The notes under the pieces: model-generated
The model's input: the letters and a program-made list of their open reading frames with translations, nothing else
Database searches by the model: none
What the model was told of the DNA's origin: nothing
Shown here: one piece after another, positions 23,801 through 32,229 of the stretch
Position numbering within the stretch: the first letter of the stretch is position 1
How the letters are laid out: each line of letters starts with the position of its first letter
Source: Diogma glabrata
Lineage: Eukaryota; Arthropoda; Insecta; Diptera; Cylindrotomidae
DNA length: 64,000 nucleotides
Assembly: GCA_963693315.1 (NCBI GenBank)
Contig: OY856186.1
Span: 460,287,360 to 460,351,359 of the forward strand
Direction of reading: 5' to 3'
Translations under genes and position numbers: made by a program

Positions 23801-26800
23801 GTCATATATTTTATTAGTTTTAGTGTTGCTTTCATTATTTAAAATGTTGTTATTGTTTTTATGTTTATATATTTCTTCCTATCTATGTAGATGTTGTCCT
23901 TTTCTTTTTTTATGTAATATTGTTAAATTTGTGTTGATATCGGTGTATTTGTGTTTTTCTATTTTTAAATGTTGGGCATATCTGGATTTTGGATCACTTT
24001 TATTAATTTCACTGGTGTGTTCAATAAATTTTTTTGTGAAGGGCCGCCCCGTTTGACCTATATAAAATTTACTGCAGTCATCACATGTAATTTTATAAAC
24101 ACCTGTGTCTAAGGTTTGGGCTTTTTGGTTTATAGGTAATTTTCTATATTATTTTTGTTTTTTGTAAGCTGCAATATATCCATATATTTTTAAAGTTTTT
24201 TGCATTATTTTGAAGGTTGTTTTATTATATGTTACGCCTATGTATTTTTTGCCTGCTAAGTTTTCTTTATTCCTCAGTGTTGTTAGGGTTTGCAAATTTT
24301 TCTTGTTTTTATGTTTTCTATTTAATGTGTCAATTATTTCGTTTTTATATCCGTTTTTACTGGCTATGTATTTAATATTATTTAATTCGTCTTGATAATT
24401 TTCAGCATTCATTGGTATATTGTTCAATCTATTGATCATGTGGTTGTATGCAGCTAGTTTATGTTGGTATGGATGATGTGATTTAATATTTATTGTTTGA
24501 TCCGTTTGGGTTGGTTTTCGGAATTATTTGGATGTGTGTTTTGAATCTACATTTTTGATTGATAAATCCAAAAAATTTATTGTGTTATTTTCTTCATTTT
24601 CTAACGTGAATTTAATGGAATGTTCTATGCTGTTTTTGTATTGTATATCATTAAATAGAATATGAAATAATATTGGAATCAGTAAATAATGATATGGAAA
24701 GCACGATAAAAAAGAAAAGTGAAATAAAAAATTGAAATTAAAAAAGTTAAAAGAATCAAAACTAATAGAAATGGGAACTCATCATATTAACATAATAAAT
24801 TAACACAATTAATCACCGCCACAATACTGCAGCTTACAAAAACCAAAAAAAAATAGAAAATTACCTAAAAACCCAACCTGGTGTTTATAAAATTACCTGT
24901 GATGACTGTAGTAAATTTTATATAGGTCAAACGCCTTCACAAAAAGATTTATTGAACACACCAGTGAAATTAATAAAAGTGATCCAAAAGCCAGATATGC
25001 CCAACATTTGAAAATAGAAAAACACAAATATACCAATATCAACACAAATTTAACCATATTACATAAAAAAAGCAAAGTACAACATCTAGAAAGATAGGAA
25101 GAAATAGAAATATATAAACATAAAAACAATAACAACATTTTAAATGATAAAATCAACACTAAAACTAACAAAATATATGACATAATAATAAAAAATAGCA
25201 GTTTAAATGGTATATAAGACATTAGTTTAAGCAAAGATTGTAATAATAATTTAAGAACTGAGGATGAGGTAAGTCGAAATCGATATTCATTAAAATAAAA
25301 AATCAAATTCAAATTGTTACTATAAGGAAATTTATATTATGTATTATTAATAAAATAAAAAAAAATAAAAAAAAAAAATAAACATATTACAAAAGTGTAT
25401 TTTTAAATATTGCATTTTAATGTATAATGCAGTATAATCCTAGGCTAGCTAACTTTGGTTACAGTCTGGGCCAGTTGTAAATGCCTAGACTGAACCAAGA
25501 TTCAGTTTATTATGTTCCGCATTATTTACTAGTCTAATGTAGTGTAAACATGTGCAAGTCATTTTAAGCTATTCTCTAATTTTATAAATGTTACTCTTTC
25601 AACAACTTCTTTCCACACATTTAAAGGAGGTCTGGAAAAAAATTGGTTTGGTAGATTTAGCCCAAGTCTTATTTGCCAGACATGGCCCAAGGACATCAGT
25701 CCAAACTTGGCACAAGCTTGGGCCGTTTGAAAATATTAAGTATGGCCAAAACCCCGAAAGCTGTTGCGGTGCGAGCTTGGCGCAGGTCTGGCCCCTTAGC
25801 CTTTTGTTACCCGGGTAGTGTAGTGGAATTGCCTCATATATTGTAAATTTGTTGGTTACAGTCCATCATTGCACAAATGCTGAAATTATATAACAATTAC
25901 AATAAATTTGTTTCAACATTGACCCAAGCTTGGCCCAAAACTAAATATAGTAGTCAAAAGATACAATTTACATTTATTTATTTTAACCATTGGCTTAGTA
26001 TGACAAAATGTATCAGACTAAGGCTTGGCCATGCCTTGATAATCATTTCTTAGTTTTCCAAGGTTGGGCCAAGCTTGGCCCATTCGATAAGCCTTGGTAT
26101 TTCTAACCTGGGATATTAAATTGATCTACATATTTATTTGGAAACAAAATAAACTTTCATCAAACCACATACTGATAAGTGATTACTATGGCAACCAAAA
26201 ATATGCAAAATAAAGTACATTTTTTGTACGGGTTGTATATTTCATGTCTATTTTGTGGAAATAGGGATACATGTACGATAAATTCAAAAATATTATAACG
26301 TTCAAAAAATGTGTTTTATTTTGCATATTTTTGGTTGTCTTGCCGTAGTAATCGTACTTATCGCCTCCATGGTGGGCAAGTGTAATTACTTATCGACTAG
26401 TAATTTGTAAACATAACATATTTATAACATGTTTATTTCTGAATCAGCAAAACATCAAAAACCGCCTACGGCCTAATCGTGGAAAAAACTATTTTGGAAA
26501 TAGAATATCGTCATTTTTTCACTTACATCTATTGAAAATATGTTTAGAGCCCATCCAGCCCACTGCAATGTGAATGGATCATAAAATCCTGTAGCTGTTG
26601 CATTTGTAATGTCACTTATATGTTCCACTTCTTTTGTTTTATCTATACCTTGCCTTAGTCTGTATAATAACCAGGATTCTAATGTTCCAAACAAAGCTGT
26701 CTGGCTTATAATAGCTTTTTGTACCCTATGATTATTTTGCAGAACCCATAATAGCCGCATAGTTGTTTGTGTGTTCATAAATTTTAAAACACTTCCTGCT

Positions 26801-27406
26801 AAAAATCTTGCACTTCTAGTTAGTAAATATAATGTATGGCACCCAGCTCTGATTGTTCTCATTAACCAGCTTGTGTTCCATTGTTTTACTAAATCATTAG
26901 CTCTCAAATCTTTCCATGTTATAAAATTATGAAAATTTTCACCAGTTCTTTTATCCCATGTTATAAATGTACTTCTTTGTGTTGTTAATCCGATACAGAA
27001 TATATCAGCCGGAGTTAAGTTTGCATCTGAAAAAAAAAAAATTTAAAAATCAAACAAAACATTACTTTGATTATATAGTTAACTAGCAATAGCTGCTTTT
27101 ACAGTTGTTATAACATTATTCCATAGAGATTCTGGTTCAATTTCAACGTAACCTGGTTCTGGATACAAAAGTGTTATCTGTAAAGAGTTTGTTTGCAAAA
27201 TAGATAGTTAAATAGATTAAATATTTATTGTTAAAATCATCAGTCGGAAGATAAATGATTTAAAAAGAAGAAGCAGAATACATATTAAAAATAATGTCTA
27301 CCTGGTCTGTAGCGCTACCACAAATGTTTACATTTGAATCAAAAATAATACATCGAATTGTAGTTGTTCCAACATCTAAAGAGGCGACATAGTTTTTACT
27401 AGTCAT
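17852..27406 (-). CDS. GK5: Glycerol kinase 5-like FGGY carbohydrate kinase, seven exons
   Basis: FGGY-family kinase, expected to phosphorylate glycerol or a related polyol with ATP in the cytosol. Exons (minus): 27406-27302, 27177-27084, 27026-26527, 19877-19785, 19722-19381, 18399-18236, 18167-17852. All introns are GT-AG, phases agree, and the product is about 537 residues, normal for the family. The start is the ATG before TSKNYVASLDVGTTT, the N-terminal phosphate-binding motif. Exon 3 has TWKDLRANDLVKQWN and the ITNATATGFYDP substrate region. Exon 5 has ISDQSASLFG (catalytic Asp) and TLGTGTF. Exon 6 has the RAVLESIAF helix and exon 7 has VDGGVSKNDF and LGAAFLAG. The pattern in exons 3, 6 and 7 fits GK5 better than classical GK. 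Intron 3 is 6.65 kb and full of transposons; the others are 57 bp to 1 kb. Confidence 0.88.
20229..22040. mobile_element. Family Z element, copy 2, interrupted by a LINE
   Basis: CTACGGTTGTGATAACTGCG...ACTCCAGTTC at 20231 is the Z left end, followed by the GATATC segments and the interior. Z interior sequence resumes at about 21880 (ATCCATTCTTTAAC, TTTGCGTCCATCAAG, TTGTGGGACC). Between them lies the LINE fragment at 20825-21869. The right terminus is not recognisable. The whole lies in intron 3 of the GK5-like gene. Confidence 0.65.
20825..21869 (-). pseudogene. LINE family J: 5'-truncated reverse transcriptase fragment
   Basis: The minus frame opens just after a stop at about 21870 and runs to 20825 (about 348 codons). 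It holds the C-terminal half of a non-LTR reverse transcriptase: IYGIDHLTVSWIHSFLTGRQ, GVPQGSALSPTLF, the catalytic SFADDST (FADD box), NPTKTKLCRISR, and the C-terminal CMEYCCHVWGGA and VQRKAIRLIG blocks typical of jockey/CR1-type elements. The first methionine offered by automatic calling (21730, a TTG) is not a true start. The 5' end with endonuclease is missing. The same family occurs at 30.85-37.5 kb and as scraps at 38.4 and 46.4 kb. Confidence 0.85.
22169..22242. repeat. 74-bp near-perfect palindrome
   Basis: AAAAAGTTGAACTTTAATGT and its inverted partner flank TCCTAGGACTTTATAAAATT in the centre. Only one mismatched pair is visible in the arms. Probably the core of a small fold-back element. 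Confidence 0.8.
22318..22420. repeat. Fold-back hairpin
   Basis: AACGAAAAGTGTTTTTAAAG at the left pairs with CTTTAAAGTTTTACTTTTCG at the right around a GC-rich CGGCC...CGGCCG core. Non-coding. Confidence 0.55.
22446..22924. repeat. Dispersed repeat, copy 2: MITE plus hairpin
   Basis: Second copy of the composite at 14861-15243. ATTCGTCTGCATATTAAAG starts it, GGCGAATAAAAAATAG closes the MITE at about 22802-22817, and the ACGGACGTAAGC / GCTTTACGTCC hairpin follows. It has an extra 90 bp near 22520-22620 and a shortened hairpin loop. Confidence 0.7.
23100..23462. repeat. Tandem duplication, 181-bp unit
   Basis: Two copies starting CCCAGGTAAG at 23100 and 23282 share TTTTAACCTTAAATGATAAC and CATTGGA(A/T)CAATATTTAAATAC. 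They form the left end of the CCCAGGT element, so its terminus exists twice. Confidence 0.85.
23683..23735 (-). ncRNA. Hammerhead-ribozyme-like motif at Penelope-like end, copy 1
   Basis: On the minus strand: CTGAGGA (23720-23714), a short stem GAC-GTAA-GTC, GAAA (23702-23699), then TCGATA giving a minimal AU-CG-AU helix III and an AUA cleavage triplet. Flanks GAG and UUC pair as the start of helix I. The order helix I, CUGANGA, helix II, GAAA, helix III, NUH is that of type I hammerheads, which are known in Penelope-like terminal repeats. Confidence 0.6.
23683..24665 (-). pseudogene. Penelope-like element, C-terminal RT/linker and GIY-YIG endonuclease, decayed
   Basis: Minus-strand reading from 24665: a segment with INFLDLSIKN and FRKPTQTDQT, typical of the RT end of Penelope-like elements; then SHHPYQHKLAAYNHMINRL and a Lys/Asn-rich linker; then GVYKITCDDCSKFYIGQTG, the GIY-YIG nuclease with its CxxC insert, and IEHTSEI. 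Stops interrupt the frame at about 24526, 24148 and 23893. After the terminal stop comes a hammerhead-like motif (23683-23730). RT catalytic motifs lie outside the preserved part, so the copy is 5'-truncated. This is the better preserved of two inverted copies. Confidence 0.85.
24800..25310 (+). pseudogene. Penelope-like element, second copy, inverted, GIY-YIG fragment
   Basis: A plus-strand copy of the end of the same family: GVYKITCDDCSKFYIGQT is present, then a deletion shifts the frame where copy 1 reads on through GRPF. Remaining sequence matches copy 1 closely to the 3' end, including the hammerhead-like tail. The two copies are tail-out inverted repeats separated by about 130 bp. An automatic 139-residue minus-strand ORF here is the antisense of this copy. 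Confidence 0.8.
25243..25300 (+). ncRNA. Hammerhead-ribozyme-like motif at Penelope-like end, copy 2
   Basis: CTGAGGA at 25258-25264, GAAA at 25276-25279, then TCGATA and TTCATT. Helix I pairs AAG...GAA upstream with UUC AUU downstream with one mismatch. Stem II (ATGAGGTAAGTC) is weakened compared with copy 1. Same core and layout as copy 1. Confidence 0.55.
26174..26362. mobile_element. Short fold-back MITE
   Basis: GATAAGTGATTACTATGGCA on the left mirrors TGCCGTAGTAATCGTACTTA on the right. The pairing continues through CAACCAAAAATATGCAAAAT. About 190 bp, non-coding, in intron 3 of the GK5-like gene. Confidence 0.75.
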
Positions 27407-27740
27407 TGTTATTTTAATACCTGGGAAGAAAATGTGATAAATAATAAAACAAACGATAAAACTTAGGCCTAGAAGTATATGCACCCCATTTAATTCAAAA
27501 TTAAAGTAAAAAGTTTTAATTTATCTGTTTGCTTAATTCCAATTCGATACATGGGTTGTTGCATACTAAAAATACGAAATTTGAACGCTGCAAAAATTTA
27601 TATGAGTGGTTGAGGTTGGCACTTGGCGTGTGTTTTTAAATAACATAATATCAATCTCTCTCTAGTTACTTTACGCAAATAACTTATTTAATAAACCGCA
27701 AGAAGGGATCAATTTTTTTATTTGTAAATGTTTTTTATTT

Positions 27741-28045
27741 TTGATCTACGGGTGTGACAACTCCGCGTACTCCAGTTCCTGCTATTGACATGCGAGCTAA
27801 CGTGAGATATCACATACCACTGGCAATAGTAGTGAGATACCACTATCCGTTTATTATATTTTTTCTATCCTATCGTAGTTATTCCTTCTATTAAAAAATA
27901 AAAAAAAACAAATTTGCGTCCATCAACACCTTATAACGCATGTTGTTGTGGAACCTTGGTATTAAAAGGTTTTTATGTGTTGTTATGACACATATTGTAA
28001 TTCCTACACTACAACTACACAACACATTTTATAAAAAAATATTGC
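27741..28045. mobile_element. Family Z element, copy 3, internally deleted
   Basis: GATCTACGGGTGTGACAACT and CGCGTACTCCAGTTCCTGCT mark the left end. After the GATATC segment the sequence jumps to Z interior (TTTGCGTCCATCAACACC to CACAACACATTTTAT). It lies about 340 bp upstream of the GK5-like start codon. Confidence 0.7.
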
Positions 28046-28229
28046 GACGCTGATGCATAGGCTGACTTCACCACAGCTCTGGAAACATAGTGTTCTGGAT
28101 ATATAATGAGCTAATATCCATAAAATACTTTAATTAAAAGCTAACCAATATTATGGACTTTGTAGTTCTAATAATAAAAATATTAAAGCAGGCAGTTGTA
28201 TCCCAACAAACATAAATTCTGTTGTACGA

Positions 28230-30840
28230 GAAAAAGTAAAAAAAAGTTTATCGGAAGTGACAAACCGGAAGCTAGGATGCAGAACTGTTGTAAACCGTAC
28301 TAAATGTGTATGTACCAAATTTCATCCAACTCGATTATCAGGTACAGAAGTTATTGAGCTTCCAAAATAACAGGTGCTTGGAGGACCCCCTACCACTTTG
28401 TTCACTATCGCTAAAAAAAACTAATCAGTTCCTTGCCATACATATTTGCATCTTTTTGCAAAGTGTAATCAAAATTACTTAACGAACGAATGTTGTTTGC
28501 TTCCAACAAACATTGAAACAATAAACAGGTGTTCGGGAGGACCCCACCACTTATCCCAATATTGTCCAAAAACTAGTCAATTCTTTGTCATTAAAGTCTT
28601 CATCTTTTTTCAAAGTGCCATTAAAATTGATTAATGAATGAAATCTGTAGCTCCCAACAAACTTTAAAAACCAAGTGTGAAAAGTCAGCAGTTGTATGGA
28701 AGATCCCCCGCCACTTTGATCAATGTATCCCAAAAGATGATAATTTTCTTCTTACACTAATTGAAACCTTTCCATAAGTTTTATCATAATCACTTCATTA
28801 TTGTAGGCTGTAGTGTGCATAAAGATACTGAAAAAACTGCCAACAGTTAAAAAAATTTTTTTTTACCGGAAGTAAAAAACCGGAAGTTGGGATGCAGAAT
28901 TTTTGTAAATCATACTAAATGCTTATTTACAAAGTTTCATCCCATTCGATTATCAGGTACAGAAGTTATTGAGCTTTAAAAAAAACAGGTGTTGAGACAC
29001 CCCTCACCACTTTGTTCACTATCGCTCAAAAACTAATCAGTTCTTTGCCATACATGTTTGCATTTTTTTCCAAAGTGTCATCAAAATTGGTTCACGAACG
29101 AATCCTGTGTGCTCCCAACAAACATTGAAAAAATGCTGACACAGTAAACAGGTGTTCGGGAGACCCCGTACCACTTATCCCAATATTGTCCAAAAACTAA
29201 TCAGTTCCTTGTCATTTAAGTTTCCATCTTTTTCCAAAGTGTCATTAGAATTGATTAATGAATGAAGTCTGCATGCTCCCAACAAACTTTAAAAACAAAG
29301 TGTGAAAAGTCAGCATTTGTATGGTAGACCCCCCACCACTTTGATCAATGTGTCCCAAAACATGATAATTATCTTTTCACACTAATTGGAACCCTATTCC
29401 ATAAGTTTCATCATAATCACTTCATTATTGTAGGCTGTAGTGTGCATAAAGACACTGAAAAAACTTCAAAAAAGTACAAACAAATTTTTTTTACCGGAAG
29501 TGAAAAACCGGAAGTTGGGATGCAGAACTATTTTAAACCGTACTACATACTCATGTACCAAGTTTCATCCGATTCGCTTATCAGGTACAAAAGTTATAGA
29601 GCTTTCAAAAAAACAGGTGCTCCAGGGACCCCCCACCACTTTGTTCACTATCGCTCAAAAACTAATCAGTTCTTGGCCATACATGTTTGCATATTTTTCC
29701 AAAGTGTCATCAAAATTCGTTCACGAACGAATGCTGTGTGCTCCCAACAAACATTGAAAAAAGTGTGACACATTAAACAGGTGTTTGGGAGGACCCCCAC
29801 CACTTATTCCAATATTATCCAAAAACTAATCAGTTCTTTGTTACTTAAGTCTCCATCTTTTTCCAAAGTATCATTAAAATAAATTAATGAATGAAGTCTG
29901 TATGCTCCCAACAAACTTAAAAAACAAAGTGTGAAAAGTCAGCATTTGTATGGTAGACCCCCCACCACTTTGATCAATGTGTCCCAAAACATGATAATTA
30001 TCTTTTCACACTAGTTGGAACCCTACTCCACAAGTTTCATCATAATCACTTCATTATTGTAGGCTGTAGTGTGCATAAAGACACTGAAAAAACTTCAAAA
30101 AAGTACAAAAAAATTTTTTTTACCGGAAGTGAAAAACCGGAAGTTAGGATGCAGAACTATTTTAAACCGTACTACATACTCATGTACCAAGTTTCATAAA
30201 ATTCGCTTATTAGGTACAGAAGTTATAGAGCTTTCAAAAAAACAGGTGCTCCAGGGACCCCCACCACTTTGTTCACTATCGCTCAAAAACTAATCAGTTC
30301 TTTGTCATACATGTTTGCGTCTTTTTCCAAAGTGTCATCAAAATTCATTCACGAATGAATGTTTTATGCTCCCAACAAACATAAAAACTTTGTGGAAAAA
30401 ACCACCTGTTGTATGGTGGACCCCCTAACCCTTTATCCAATGTGCTCCAAAAGCTGATAAAATCTTTCTCATGTTGTTTAAAAGCTTTTCGCAACGTTTC
30501 ATGAAAATCGATCGGTAATCGTAGGCTACAGTAGGGATAAACACCTGAAAAAAAAACTTTTTAACCGGAAGTGACAAACCGGAAGTTGGTATGCAGAAAT
30601 AGTGGAAACAGTACTAAAACCTTATATACTAAGTTTCAATAAGATCATAGCTCGGGATCAGAAGTTATTCAAGATTTAAACTTAGAGGTGTTCGGGAGAC
30701 CCCCCGCCATTTTGTCCAAATTTAAAATGAATTCAGATCTTCTATTTTCAAGTCAACCTGTATCATTTGCCAAAGTTTCATCAAGATCCTATGCAGAAAA
30801 CTTTAGCTTTAGCTAAACTGCTATTGTACAACCGGCCCTA
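28230..30840. repeat. Hierarchical tandem repeat, about 628-bp unit built of about 210-bp subunits
   Basis: CCGGAAGTGAAAAACCGGAAG marks unit starts at about 28251, 28866, 29494, 30123 and 30565 (spacings about 614, 628, 629, 442). Each full unit has three related subunits, each with (A/G)CCCC(C)ACCACTT, a CCAAAA(A)CTAATCAGTT-like word, an AAAGTGTCAT(C/T)A(A/G)AATT word and CTCCCAACAAAC. Units 2-4 are the most alike. The fifth is shortened and diverged and ends near the LINE remnant at 30850. ORFs in it are not conserved between units and are not genes. A related segment occurs at 48.9-49.2 kb. Confidence 0.85.
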
Positions 30841-30849
30841 TGTCTTATA

Positions 30850-31610
30850 AAATAATCCTTGACCAAAAATGAAAATTGTTTGCATCTATCGAGGTCATTT
30901 GAAACTGTGACACCCAATAAACGAATGTTTTTACATTCACCTATTGGTTCATCACACATACTGAATAAAGTATCTTTGGGGAACTCGGTCTTTGATCTGT
31001 AAAAAATTAACAGTTGTGTTTGGGTAGAGTTGAAATTGACCAGGTTTTAGTCACCCCAATCGGCGACTTTTTTAGGTCTTTATTCACGTTTACGGCAGCG
31101 TCTCTCCGGGTGGGTTTAATTCGTTCGTGTATTTTACCTTGTGAAGGAAGGGGGCTCGAACGACTTGTGCAGAGTACTATCATCTGCAAAACTATTTATT
31201 GGGTTGCTGGTGATTTTCAAAAATTCGTTGATATAAATCAAAAATAGTGTTGGGATAGTACTGATCCTTGGGATATTCTAGCGTTAATTAGTTTAGACTC
31301 AGACGATAATCCGTCTAAGGAGGCCGAAATGTATCGGTTGGGTCGAAAATTTTGAATCAGCTTCAAAACATTGCGATGAAAACCATACGCAACGAGCTTG
31401 TTGATTAAGTTGGCATGCCAGACGCGATCGAATGCCTTGGAGATGTCTAAAGTGATAACGTTGTTTCACCACCTTTATCAAGTATGCTGTTCCAACAATG
31501 CGCTACATAGTTTAATGGATCGGTAGTTGATCTTTTGTTTCGAAAACCGTATTGGCAGTCGGCTATTAAATCATTGACTTCCAGAAATTTTGAAATGTGC
31601 GTATTAATAT
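30850..31610 (-). pseudogene. LINE family J, 3' part (downstream of the Gypsy insertion)
   Basis: Minus-strand RT fragments: DLIADCQYGFRNKRSTTDPL (fingers-palm region), then frameshifted pieces with AFDRVWHANLINKL, a degenerate catalytic region, NLVNFNSTQTQ and NIRLLGV. It continues the LINE at 35805-37540; the Gypsy element separates them within the RT domain. Decayed by several frameshifts and stops. Confidence 0.8.
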
Positions 31611-32218
31611 TGTAACGACTCTTCGTTGGTTCTTTTGGATTATTGAGCAAATACGACAGTAAAAAGACAGATCTTTAGTTAACAGAATCTCAAACTTTAT
31701 TTGTCATCAAATTACAGCAGCTTCCGTTTTTCCTTACAATAAATTCCAGGGTCTCCAATTTATGTACGATGAACTTCACTGCTTTTCCACAATTTGAATC
31801 AATAATACTCGGAATCGTAAAATCTGTATTTACTATTCCACTAAGTTCAGATTCTTTCACTATTAGTACCCAGGCTCAAGTACCACCGATTATTCCTTAA
31901 ACTTGCGAATATTTATAAACACTTTTAATTGCAAAAGTAAAACTGACTATCTCATATATTGTTCGCTTATTTATATTCAAAAACAAATAAGCAGAATATT
32001 CTGGTACTCACTGTAGTTGTTTCTAGAAAAAAATAGGCCACTCCTCCTATTAATTTCATTAATGTAAACAAATTTAATTTACATTAATTTATGCAACTTG
32101 TATTAATTAAAGGGAGTTAACTTTTAATTTATCTTTGAATGTAGAAAACATTTAGGCGGAACGTATTGGTTATTTATGATTAAATTAAATTAACCCATTC
32201 TGGACGAAGTTTATTACA
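31611..32218 (-). repeat. Gypsy 3' LTR (608 bp)
   Basis: Differs from the other LTR by one substitution (TTAATTAAAG versus TTAGTTAAAG), one base in an A-run, and a 40-bp segment (about 31764-31803) that the other LTR lacks. Confidence 0.95.
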
Positions 32219-32229
32219 CTGCCCTCCAT

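Larger units (their letters stand above)
23100..26112. mobile_element. 3.0-kb element with CCCAGGT termini, carrying two Penelope-like fragments
   Basis: Left end CCCAGGTAAG (23100) mirrors right end TAACCTGGG (26112). The flanks give the empty site: TTGGAGCTACAT on the left, ATATTAAATTGATCTACATA on the right, and the uninterrupted GGAGCTACATATTAAATTGA at about 22931. This implies insertion with a 2-bp AT duplication. Inside: a 181-bp tandem duplication (23100-23462), two Penelope-like copies in opposite orientation (23683-24665 and 24820-25300), and a right part rich in GGCCAAGCTTGGCCC-type palindromes (25440-26100). No transposase recognised. Located in intron 3 of the GK5-like gene. Confidence 0.65.

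Noticed and set aside
24893..25312. 139-codon minus-strand ORF with hydrophobic translation
   Set aside because: Antisense of the plus-strand Penelope-like copy; the sense strand carries the GIY-YIG motif.
29440..30293. ORFs of 74-108 codons in the 28-31 kb field
   Set aside because: They sit in tandem units, are not kept open in every unit, and contain no recognisable domain.
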